Shown here piece by piece: positions 11,321-21,539 of a DNA stretch of 64,000 bases (the stretch's first letter is position 1; every line of letters starts with the position of its first letter). Origin of the DNA: Cinnamomum chago (lineage: Eukaryota; Streptophyta; Magnoliopsida; Laurales; Lauraceae); assembly GCA_038049695.1 (NCBI GenBank), contig CP142455.1, positions 25,209,501 to 25,273,500 of the forward strand, written 5' to 3'. Made by a program: the position numbers and the translations under genes. Under the pieces are notes generated by a model that worked only from the letters and a program-made list of their open reading frames with translations, ran no database searches and was not told where the DNA came from.

Positions 11321-11930
11321 AAATAATCAGAGTCTAACCTTATTTATTTCGTAAAAGCCCCTTAATCAAATTTTAAAATAAAAATATTAAATGGATTTAA
11401 AGAAATATTAACACGTGACAGTTAAAAATTTCTACACTCAACCATTAAAACCATATAGGAAATTGCCGGAGACACACCAGTTAAATCTAATAAGATTGAG
11501 TTCACTTGTGCTACCACGTAGGGGCCACAAGGGATATTACCTGACTTCTCTCTAGACCTAGAGGGAATAGTCCAACCTAAAGAGTTAGGAACCCTCCATT
11601 AGCAAAAAAAAAAAAAAAAAAAAAAAATCTAGATCATAAAAAGAAAGTAAAACCCAAAATGTGGCATGGATACCGACCCTTGTCCATGTCTCTATGGTTG
11701 ACATGATTTCATGTTTTGTAGATGGGTTGCTTGCATAAAGCATGATTACAACAATTTTTTAAATTTACAAGTAGGATTAGGATTCAGATAAGATGGGCCC
11801 ATGTCCTAATGTTAATCAGCTTATTTATTTATTTTTTTTTTGGGTTGTTTTCTAGAAAAAGAGCTCTATGAGTGATGACATGAAAACACAAATCTTATTA
11901 CTTTAATATATATATATATATATATATATA
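11321..11930. other. Intergenic with a long poly-A run
   Basis: A ~23-nt A run near 11605-11627 could be a retroposon tail, but no body or target duplication was found. A TA tract occupies 11906-11931. No gene seen. Confidence 0.4.
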
Positions 11931-11933
11931 TGA

Positions 11934-12061
11934 GGAATGCTCACACAGGCTGCAGCTGTTCTTATTACAAACTGGAGCTTGTGTGAGGCCCAACGGATCT
12001 GCCTGGCCTCACACAAGCTCCAGCTTGTAATAAGAACAACGGCAGCCGGTGTGAGCATTCC
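11934..12061. mobile_element. Hairpin MITE (128 bp) in a TA tract
   Basis: GGAATGCTCACACAGGCTGC at the left pairs with the complement at the right end (GTGTGAGCATTCC). Nearly the whole element folds on itself, with a short loop around the middle. TA tracts lie on both sides. Confidence 0.8.
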
Positions 12062-12080
12062 ACTATATATATATATATAT

Positions 12081-12250
12081 GGGGAGTGTTCATATGCATC
12101 TATCCCTCACCATAGGGTGAGGGATAGATCCATAAATGGGGGGTTTCAAGGACAAAAGGGAGATTTCAAGTACATAGGGTGTACTTGAAACCCCCCATTT
12201 ATGGATCTATCCCTCACCCTATGGTGAGGGATAGATGCATATGAACATTT

Positions 12251-12253
<3 letters not shown>
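12081..12253. mobile_element. Near-perfect hairpin MITE (173 bp) in a TA tract
   Basis: Two ~70-bp arms are almost identical in inverted orientation (GTTCATATGCATCTATCCC and its complement at the far end), with a spacer of about 30 bp. Each arm itself contains the small palindrome CCCTCACCATAGGGTGAGGG. It is flanked by TA tracts. The near-identity of the arms suggests a young insertion. Confidence 0.85.

Positions 12254-12299
<46 letters not shown>
12254..12299. repeat. (TA)n microsatellite
   Basis: Uninterrupted TA run of ~45 bp adjoining the MITE. Confidence 0.95.
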
Positions 12300-12302
<3 letters not shown>

Positions 12303-13378
12303 GGAGGTTGGCCTTAAACCCCATATGACACATTTTAAAGCAGCAAGACTTTGATCAAAGCAGATAATATGATGTGGGATAGTAGGCTCAAGTCGTCGTA
12401 AATTGGTATGCGGCTTGGCCTTAACCCCCATTAGACTTTGGTCAATAATGGGCCAGTATCATCATGCTGCTTAATTAGCAACTACTTTTCTCCTCTTTAC
12501 TATACTTTATGAAGACGATGTCATATATTGTAAAATCAATGTAATAATGGCTTAAGGTTTTGGAAGGATTGGTTAGTGGGGAAATCTAATAATTTGACCT
12601 CGATATATCTTACATGTGCAACAATGTACGTACTCTAGCTTGAGATATGCAGTCAAGCACAATTCTACTTATTTGTGTCATATTCTCTACTAATACTATG
12701 ATGTCTCAATTTCAGAGATTCCTTTGCAAGCTTAAAAAACTCACAAGTATAATGACTCTTTTGGACTGTAAATTGTAATGCGTACTAACTATATTGCAAG
12801 TGATAAATTTTTGTTTCTAACAATGCTTGAATTTCCAAATATTTAGAAGCGTTCTCCAGCTAGTGTTACCTGTGCATTTTCTGAATCTTGACCATATAGC
12901 AAACTTATTGGAGGTAGCTTCGACACTAGAAAGGGAAAAAATTGAGAAGTTTTTCTTTCTTCCATCTTATGATCTAAATGGAAGGACTAAGAAAATTCCA
13001 CATAGATTAGATGTGTGTTGGCATTGAAAAAGGAAAAAGAAAAAAAAAATCGATCTTATGAAAAGAAACTATTGTCAAAGACTCTATTAAAACAGAGCAT
13101 GCAGGCTCCTATTTAAATTAATGCAACTAAAGTCTATCAAGAATTGCTAAAATCACTAATCACAACAATTTAAATTATAAACTCTGTTCATTGCATAATC
13201 AAATTATCACAAATCATTATCATAATGCAACATTGTTTAACATTATATTGTCTAAAACAAATCTAAAAATAAAATCTCTTTTGCTTGATCATTCATCTGT
13301 TCCATGCAAAATAAAAAGTAAATAATTAGATTATCCTCCTACAAAAGATGTAAAGAGGGTTAATTATAACAACGGGGG
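12300..13378. other. AT-rich intergenic, nothing recognised
   Basis: A 66-codon + strand frame near 12827-13027 has no recognisable motif. No RNA gene or element boundary was seen. Confidence 0.45.
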
Positions 13379-14011
13379 TTAAGGTCGTCGCCGGTCAGAC
13401 ATCTGCCGCATCATCTCTGCCGTAGTGACATGCATCCACTCCCGCATCCTTCGCATCTCTTCCAAAAATGCACGACTATTTTCTTCTTGCTTCATCTTAA
13501 ACTCCTCTAATTCATGACGCATGATTTTAAGTTCATTACGTAACTCTTCATAATCAATTTGAGATTGGCTAGATGTGGAGCCAATGATTGAAGTGGGTGT
13601 TGGAACTGGCTCATATCTGTGTACACGAACATCATCACCTATGGAGTTAGAAGAACCTCCCTCTTCAGGTGATTTTTTATCCTCCCCACCGTCTAAGTTT
13701 GACGTTCCGAATGCTTCTTTTGACATTACTTGCATATCATCGCCTTCCTAGGACTCATCACTCATATATTCCTCTTCATATATGTCCTCCCCATGCCTCA
13801 TCCAATGGGTGTATCTCTTCATTAGCCCATTCCATAATAAGTCACCATGCACTTCTTCTCTATTCTTATAGTAAAAGTTGCAGCATTTGGTACATGGACA
13901 CGGGATCTTGTCCCCATTCGTTGTATGGTCAAATGCAAAATTTAGGAATTCCTTGACACCGTTTAAATACTCAGGGCTCGCTCTTGATTTCTACATTCAA
14001 CTTTTATCCAT
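13379..14011 (-). pseudogene. CACTA TNP2-type fragment: transposase-associated domain fused to a coiled-coil tail
   Basis: Reading the minus strand from an ATG at 14011, one frame runs 211 codons to 13379 with three internal stops. Residues ~10-80 match the transposase-associated domain at the N-terminus of CACTA TNP2 proteins (EFLNFAF, IPCPCTKCCN with clustered cysteines, then WMRHGED). After a TAG the same frame continues into a charged tail with a clear coiled coil (EELRNELKIMRHELEEFKMK) and ends DRRRP. The DDE catalytic core expected between these parts is absent, so this is an internally deleted, non-functional derivative. Two early stops fall where family members usually have sense codons. 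No element termini were located nearby. Confidence 0.7.
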
Positions 14012-15506
14012 TAGAATATCCCGTTTAAGCCAACGTTACCTATCGACCAAAAGCACATGGTCACACAAGCAATAGGAGTTATAATGCATATCATTCAGTA
14101 AATTCACAATCAGGAACTAGGCATAAATCAAAACCTCATAGCTTACCAAGTCAAATCCAGCCAGTGAGTTCTAACAAGGGATTCCTAAATTGATCTTTGG
14201 TTTGGACCTATCATGTAATTTAAAAGCTAGCACCCTAATTTATATAAACAACTTTTAATTGACAAAGGAAGTGAGTATATACGTAGCTTACATAGCTTTT
14301 GCATGTAAATTTCATGGAAAGAACATTACAAATTGAAGAACTAACAAATTATATTGAAGAAAACTTTAAGACATTCAACCATGGATTTGATGAAACCCAC
14401 ATGTAAAGACCCGTACTGCCACTCACAACCATGCATCTTGAAGAAAAAAACATTACACCACATGCTAAAACCACATTGATCACAATTTAGAGAATGGCAA
14501 GCTAATTCTCCAACCAGACACCCCACAATAACAAAGAATATTTGGACCCCTAATTCCTCAAATAGTATGTACATCCCCTCTTAACATTAACCATTTATAA
14601 GACAAACATTAGTTTCTATGGTGGTTGTTACACCAGTAAAGGAGCTTTCCAAGTCAAGGGAGTTCAAGTTCTACTCAAGACAGATTACTTAGTAGACTGG
14701 GATGGAATGATGCAAAGAAAAAACTAAACATAACACGCTAGACTTACAAATACAAAATGAGGGGAGGCTGATTGATGGCTTATGAAAATGAAATACTAAT
14801 ACTAAAGTGAATATGGAAAGCAAATGCCTAACTGCAAGAAAGAATATTCAAACTCAAAAGCAGAAAGCCATGCGATGGGGAAAGACTTACCCTCAATAGC
14901 AAAATATGGGCATTAATGAAACATTTTCCCTCCTTGCATTGGCAAAGTATTACGACTGTTCTGACTTTAGTTTCTTAGGGCCTATTTATTTGCACTAGAA
15001 TATATAGGAACCATAAGTGTTTAAGATTAAAGATCCAAGGTGAATAAACAAAAAATGACCATAAAAAAACCTCTCCTTCAATGGAAAATGAATCAAAAGG
15101 AAGAGTGAGAAATGAATTCTCAGTCTTCACCTTAGTAATTCAATACATAGGAAAGTCAATATCCATCTACATTCCAACCTTACATCCTTCACCCCTCACC
15201 TCATATTATTCACACTTCACATCTTTGGTGGGAGCTCGTTTGACTATAAATTGCTATGTAATCCAATGGAAATAAACAGTACCAAAAGTTCCAAGCATTT
15301 CAGTGAAATCTGTATTTTTAATAACTTGAGCAAAAAGTTGATGTTGACAAACATAAGATACAACTTACAGACTGCTAAAAGCTCCAGATGGCTTAAAACA
15401 AGTCGAGGGGTACATTAAATAAGAACAGTGATAAGTACTCTAACAAAATAGGTTCAAAAGAATCAGTGAGCCATCATCTTATAATGTAAAAACTTGAGAC
15501 TATCTT
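14012..15506. other. AT-rich intergenic, nothing recognised
   Basis: No domain-bearing ORF, RNA gene or element boundary could be supported. Confidence 0.45.
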
Positions 15507-15526
15507 AAAACAAGAATACTGAAAAT

Positions 15527-15634
15527 TTTCCCCTTAGGGTTGATTTTCTTTTTGGTGTAAGCTTGTCGATATAGTTCTCTTGTACTGCTTGCTTTTAATG
15601 AAAGTAATCATTCAAAAAAAGAAAAAAAAGAAAA
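15527..15634 (+). mobile_element. 5'-truncated L1-type LINE tail with 20-bp target duplication
   Basis: About 108 bp ending in an A-rich tail and resembling plant L1 3' ends (TTCTCTTGTACTGC then TTTTAATGAAAGTAATC). The 20-bp sequence AAAACAAGAATACTGAAAAT occurs immediately before (15507-15526) and after (15635-15654). A long target duplication plus A-rich tail is the signature of target-primed reverse transcription. No coding part survives. Confidence 0.8.
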
Positions 15635-15654
15635 AAAACAAGAATACTGAAAAT

Positions 15655-17014
15655 AAAATAAAATGACTGACAAGCACATTACCAAACTGTTTTTTATAAT
15701 GATCACTGATGATATGGTTTCCAAAACCTTCCCTAGTGACTCTAAAGAAAAAAATATGAAATGGAAAAAAAAGTCCACTTGAAGATTGTAGGAACTGCAC
15801 AATCTGGCCAAACATCTAAACAGAACATAAAGAATAGGAACTTGTTGATTAGATGGATCACATTAGGAATGAGGACATCCCAAAATGCTTGGGATTTAAA
15901 AAATTCAAGTTCCTCACTGAGCAGCTGCATGTAAATAGATGGGGTATGGGAATTGTACAGGCAACAAAGGCCCGCGCTGATTTCGAGCAAAAAAAATAAA
16001 ATCTTCGTGAATCAAAAGTTTCGTCTGAAAGGAAAATTAATAAATACTCAAATCAATGATAAAAATAATAAGTTATATAACTTATAAATAAATAAATAAC
16101 TACATACATGAGAAAAAGATAAATCCAGGTGTCCTCCAACCTTTCTATATCAAATGTTGTTATTTGATAGATACATCATACAATCATACATTGCAGTGGA
16201 CAACAGCCTAGTCTCTTTTATTTTTGCCGTAAAACTTGCATTATTACCATGTCACATAATCAAGATAGCAAATAGTAATAAAACTCACTTTAATTACATA
16301 ATTCAACAAAATGCTTATTAGAATTTTTAAAACCTTTGACCCACATTTGTTATTATAAAATTCTATCCATTTGATCACATCCCCACAAGAAAAATAGAAC
16401 ACAGCTACTGAATACAGTTGTAGAATCTGACCCACAACAGAATTTTAATCACTTCAGCTTCTTTTTAATCAATAATAGTTATCTGTCCTAGGATGCTCCT
16501 AAGCCATGATTCACATACGATTCTGATCAACAAAGTGTGAATCTTTAGGCTTCTGGGCACCCCCAAATTCAGAAATGCAATGTCCTATCACTCCCACTGT
16601 GCACAAGTGAGACCCAGGTTTTGGTGATCTAGACTGTTAAAAAGATGGAGTGCATTGTGGATAAATCATGCTCAAGAAATCTCCCTGGTAAGAAAATCCT
16701 AGCCCTTGGACACAGTTCAGTGGACCAATGTATGGACAAGATATTGTCATTTGGGTTTTATCAGAGAGGCAGTCCATCTCTTCTTTATCATTTAGTTCAC
16801 CAGTCTGTAAAACTAAAACATGGACCGCATTTACAATCTAACCGGGAGTCCGGATCACCTATCGCATTTGTTATATTTTCACTATGAGTGGACCAATAAT
16901 ACTCAGCCACGTCATCCAAAAGATTTAGGTGATTTTGAAGTTTAAAAAATCAGATGAAAGAGAATCACCATAACTGAGAGTAACTAAGAGTAGAAATTTT
17001 AAAATTTCCGTGAA
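15655..17014. other. AT-rich intergenic, nothing recognised
   Basis: No gene or clear element. The upstream part of the LTR sequence that begins near 17015 is not visible here when compared with the intact inverted copy. Confidence 0.4.
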
Positions 17015-17026
17015 TTGCAGCGTATC

Positions 17027-17220
17027 GGGTCGACTCAAGGACCCTCTAGGTCGACCCGCCACACTGCAGAAACCATACCCGCCAGGTTTATGAGAAAATG
17101 TCCTTTAGCGTACCAAGTCGACCCGGCACACTACAGACAACAACTTTACTTCTCAGATTCTACTTATTCTCTCAGTGTACCAGGTCAACCCGAGGACCCT
17201 ATAGGTCGACCCGGTACACT
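17027..17220. repeat. Tandem units with GGTCGACC palindromes
   Basis: Three or so ~75-90-bp units, each running GTACC-RGGTCGACCC-spacer-GGTCGACCC-GGTACACTA, so the whole unit is an imperfect inverted repeat with a stem of about 14 bp. The inverted LTR at 44440-44640 has the same units in decayed form. Confidence 0.7.
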
Positions 17221-17484
17221 ATAGACAACAACTTCTCAGATTTTGTTTCTTTTATGCTTCGATCATATGTGGGCCCCATTGACCTCTCATTTGGACTATT
17301 TGGGGTACGCTAGACACGAGTCAAGGGCCGGGTTTAACCTTGACCCGTGTAGCCACCTAAGTAGGGTCTTGGGTTGTAAAATGGAACCGAATTTAGTAGC
17401 AATGGTTGTCCTTTGATGCTATACACCTGCAGGATCACCAAGGATACTTAATGAGCATCTAGGACTTCGTTGTCTACTGTCTTA

Positions 17485-18816
17485 CACAGTGGCCGACGTA
17501 GGATTTTCACTTGGGTGGGGCTAAAATTTCGCTAGACTTAACATTTGAAAAAAAAAATTTGGTACACTTTGCTAGACTTTTTCACATTACCAAATAGCAC
17601 CTAAAAGTTTTTCTCTAGAAAATGTACAACTCATGGAACTCAACTTGATGCATGATAATTATTGAAGATTAGGCAATGGAAATGTTAGGAATAAGAGTGT
17701 TAATCAAAAGTACCAAAAAGCATTAGATGGATAAAAAAATATTTCTAACCTTAATTTTAGATACTCAAACTCTCATTATCACGTTTCACTAAATTTATAT
17801 GTCAAAATAAATTCCCAATGGAGATTACTACAAGTTCAAGGTGAGTGAGTGGGTTCGTGAGAAAAAAAAACCGAATACAAGAACATTTTGAAGACAGCCG
17901 TCCTTTCCCTTTTCACTTTCTCAAAGCCTTCCTATTCCGTTGTAAATAAACGATCTTAGCATAGCATAGATCCATCGTGGTCTTGAAATTCTCTACTAAT
18001 GGAAACAGCAACCTTAGTCGCCATCTCCATATCTGGTTCACTTCTAAGTTTTACAGACGCCTTATATACCGCTTTTGGGCAACCCTCTCAACAACTAAGA
18101 GATCCATTCGAGGAACACGGAGACTAACTGAAGTAATGAAAAAACCTTTGGATAATGGGAGTGGAACTCTATCTTTTAATCTCTGTGTGTGTGTGTGGGT
18201 GGGTGGGTGGGTGGGGGGGGGGGGGGGGTGTGGTAAGAAGAGATGATAAGGGGAATGGATTTAGTCATCTTTGGATCTGTTGATACACTCAGATTTGATA
18301 GTTTAGGGCTTAGGATTTGGATTAGGATGTGGGGATTCAGGGTTTGGAATTAGGATGTCAAGATTAAGCATTCAAATTTAGGTATAGAGTGATTAGAAAG
18401 GATTATACTAGATATGTTTAGCAGATGAAGATGCAGTAGTCTATATAGTACATATAGATTGGCAATGAGGAGCCCTATCGACAATCGACGCGAAGGGATT
18501 TCGAAAGAAAAGGTTGAAGAAGAGGGAGTGACGTGTTGCCGCAATGTTTTCTTTTCTTTTCTTTTTTTCTTTTACCAACGAAGCTTTACATATGTGGGGT
18601 GGGGCTATTTTTAGACATACGTGAGCGACAAGTTTAGATATATGGGGTATGCTCCAAGGTCACATTCAACTCTACGGGGATTTCAATTTCGACCTGGGGC
18701 AACCGTCGAGATCGCTCCAACGTAGGTCCACCCCTACTCCATGGCCCATTCAAACTCCATGTTCTATCAAAAAAGAGAAAAAAAATCCATGGGGGTTTAA
18801 TTTCGGACCTAGGGCG
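17485..18816. mobile_element. Nested insertion inside the truncated LTR
   Basis: Alignment with the uninterrupted copy shows ~1.33 kb of extra sequence starting CACAGTGGCCGACGTAGG and ending CCTAGGGCG. TTA lies on both sides (17482-17484, 18817-18819), possibly a 3-bp target duplication as for PIF/Harbinger. Matching terminal inverted repeats were not found, so the class is uncertain. A GT/GGGT/poly-G run lies at about 18188-18228. No transposase recognised. Confidence 0.5.
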
Positions 18817-19277
18817 TTAGGTCTACCCCTGGACCTGAATAGAGGGGCAGCAACGATTATTGTAAATTGAGGCATACGGTGCCTATTTTATTATAATGAA
18901 TGAACACCAAGGCCGGCTGGTAGGTCCAAACTATGGATTGAGACCTTGGAGAGTATTAGAATTCAGGGCATTGCACGTAGGTTCTGATCTATAATCACAG
19001 TTCGTATTGGGTAAGAAATCAGGGCATGGCACCTGAAGCTCTAACATAGAATATTGGGAATATACTGGTCGAAAGAAATGGACGGACTGTATAATGGTAT
19101 AATATTAATTAAGCGTATGGAGGAGCGGAGTATACGAGAGTACACATTATTAACTGTTGAGAGTCACGGGGGAAGATTAGCGGTACCCGAACTCTGTGAC
19201 TTATACCCTTGACTAATATCGTCCCACATTGTTCGGAATACCCCCACCTGGTGACATTGATGATATATGGTTAGATA

Positions 19278-19410
19278 GCAGGCAGATTCAGGTAGTATAT
19301 GTGCATTCGTGGCTAGCAGACTCCGGTAGTATATGTGCATTCATGGCCGGCAGACTCCGTGATACACATACTGGTATAAATGCATTCGCGGCCGGCAAAC
19401 TCTGGTAATG
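19278..19410. repeat. Degenerate minisatellite, 35-45-bp units
   Basis: Four imperfect units containing GGCAGACTCCGGTAGTATAT and TGTGCATTCRTGGCC, inside the truncated LTR. The expansion is not obvious in the inverted sister copy. Confidence 0.6.
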
Positions 19411-20645
19411 CATATTTGCTTATTATTGAGATGATATATGAGTATAGTATGTACCTACGGGGTACTGAGAAAGCCGGTGCTCGGATCGGGTACAATGAGA
19501 GATGATGATATGATAGATGGTTATGAGCACAGTATCTTGGAGGTAATGAGACAGTCGGACACGCGGGAGCCGGGTGCAATGGATGTATACAGACACAAAG
19601 CATATAAGACCATGACTGGGATCTTGGCCGTGGATATGGATATGGTTATTGATGGATGAGATGGATTCGTGTGTATGATCCTATTCAATTGTACGTCAGC
19701 GATGAGTGGCCATGAACTCGATGGTTGATGTTCATCGATAGTTAATGGAACAACGACGATGGGCTGGCTCTAACCCCCCACATTCCTGGTACTTCAACTG
19801 TTGACGTACAATTATGTGCTTATATGGATGAATATGAATGTATGATTATTATGATATTGTGGATGTTGTTGCTTAGTGCTTTTAGTCGCAGTTATTGATA
19901 TTGTTGGATTGAGGTACATTGGATATGGATAGGGTAGGACAATTCCCTAGGCTATCTCTATTGCTGGTGATATTTATGTGCTTATTATAAAATAGCTAAT
20001 TTGCCGATGATGATACTCTTAGGCTGTGTACGTCGTAGATATCTTTGATGGTAATGATGATGGCTGCTCTTATTCAAATGATATGTTGTATCAGACGTCC
20101 GTTATCTCTCTTATCGTTGATGCACTACACTCCATACCGTTTACCATTGCACTATGATATCTTATTTTTATTATTAATGTACTAATCATGAAGGTACAAA
20201 TGGGATTTGGTATGGCCTTCTTGCCTAACTGTTATTGTAATGTATTATTATCTAAACACGACTATTTGCCTGGCTCAATGAGCCTGACCCAATCCTTGGT
20301 GTTTTTAGGTACATTTTCCCCTTTTCTTGCTTGGTTGTTTGCTTGGTGGACGTCTCATTGCCGTAGGGTTCGGAGAGTGATGCAGTTGGTCCGTCAAGAT
20401 GATTCTATCACTCAAGAGTTTTCTATATTTATAGATGGTTGTGTTGGCCTAGCTAGGATTGCACTTAGTTTAATTTTGGAAAGTACATTTGCAATCTTTT
20501 AAGTGAAACTAAATTGTAGTGCATTGCCCATTTACTTACTCGTAGGAGATTCATATTTGCCTATTTGAATGGATTTTTCGATTCTCTTTTGGTACTTTCC
20601 TGTTGCGTCCCGGAATTCGTGGCGCCTTGATTTTGGGGCATTACA

Positions 20646-20920
20646 TGGCATCCTACGATCAAGCATACTTATTTTTGGCTTTACAAAGCACATGATATCA
20701 CCCAATCAAGCCTTTCTTATTGTCATCTGGCTTCACAAAACACATGGTGTCCCATGATCATAACAAGGACATAGAATATGGTAGCTCCATAAAACATGTG
20801 GCGTCCCACGATCAAGCCCATAAGCATGTGATCATATGGTACAAAGTTTTTAACTCACATCAATGTATTGAATTTGAAATCGTTTTTAACTCACATCAAT
20901 GTCTTGAATTTGAAATATAA
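20646..20920. repeat. Imperfect tandem repeats
   Basis: Variants of CACATGGTGTCCCATGATCA recur about every 50-60 bp from 20646 to 20830. A separate 37-bp unit (TTTTTAACTCACATCAATGT) is present twice at about 20846-20918. Confidence 0.55.
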
Positions 20921-21539
20921 ATATAAGATAAAACTTTATCTTGTATGGTCATAAAGAAAAAAGAGTTTATAAATCTCAAAAAGAACTGATATGCATATAA
21001 TTATAGAATTCTAATTTATTAATTCAACTTTAATTATTGCTAAAGTAAAATCCCATCCATTAATATTGTATTCTTAAATAACTGGGCCCTAATCGTGAAA
21101 ATGGATTGAAGATCCAACATCAAACGCTCCTAGATCCATCAAAATAACATCTCAATGGTTTTGATCAGACCAACTGAGCCCACCAAAAGGATATTAGTCA
21201 TTCTTACATGTACTTCAATTATATTAGCATTTTGAACGGAATGGATTGGTCTAAATATATACTTAACTTATAATAGTAATTAATGTTTTACTTTCAATTA
21301 GTAAATGGTCAAAATCACATGATCTTGAACAGATTGAGTCATTTTCTAAATCCAGAATCTAATTGAAGACAACCTAATTTTGGTGAGAGTTTCAATGAAT
21401 TATATTCTCTCTTTCTTGTCTAGAGTAGCCTGTCATATTTAAGTACTCTAAGACACTTTATGTAGTACTAAGTCCCACCGGATCTTTAGTTGGGTCATAT
21501 TTGAACATGATCTAATGCAATTGATTGCAATAATAGATA
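20921..21539. other. AT-rich intergenic, nothing recognised
   Basis: No ORF or repeat that can be supported. Confidence 0.4.

Larger units (their letters stand above)
17015..20645 (+). mobile_element. 5'-truncated LTR copy (same family as 42662-46070), with nested insertion
   Basis: Several landmarks match the intact copy at 42662-46070 in opposite orientation: ACACGAGTCAAGGGCCGGG, CACCAAGGATACTTA, GAGGGGCAGCAACGATTAT and the end TTTTGGGGCATTACA. The terminus corresponds to the TGTAACGCCCC end of the other copy, typical of Tekay/Del-like Gypsy LTRs. The portion upstream of ~17015, including the promoter part, is missing. A 1.3-kb insertion interrupts it at 17485. No target duplication is visible because the left end is lost. 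Confidence 0.7.

Noticed and set aside
11600-11630. Poly-A run as a retroposon tail
   Set aside because: No recognisable retroposon body or target duplication around it.
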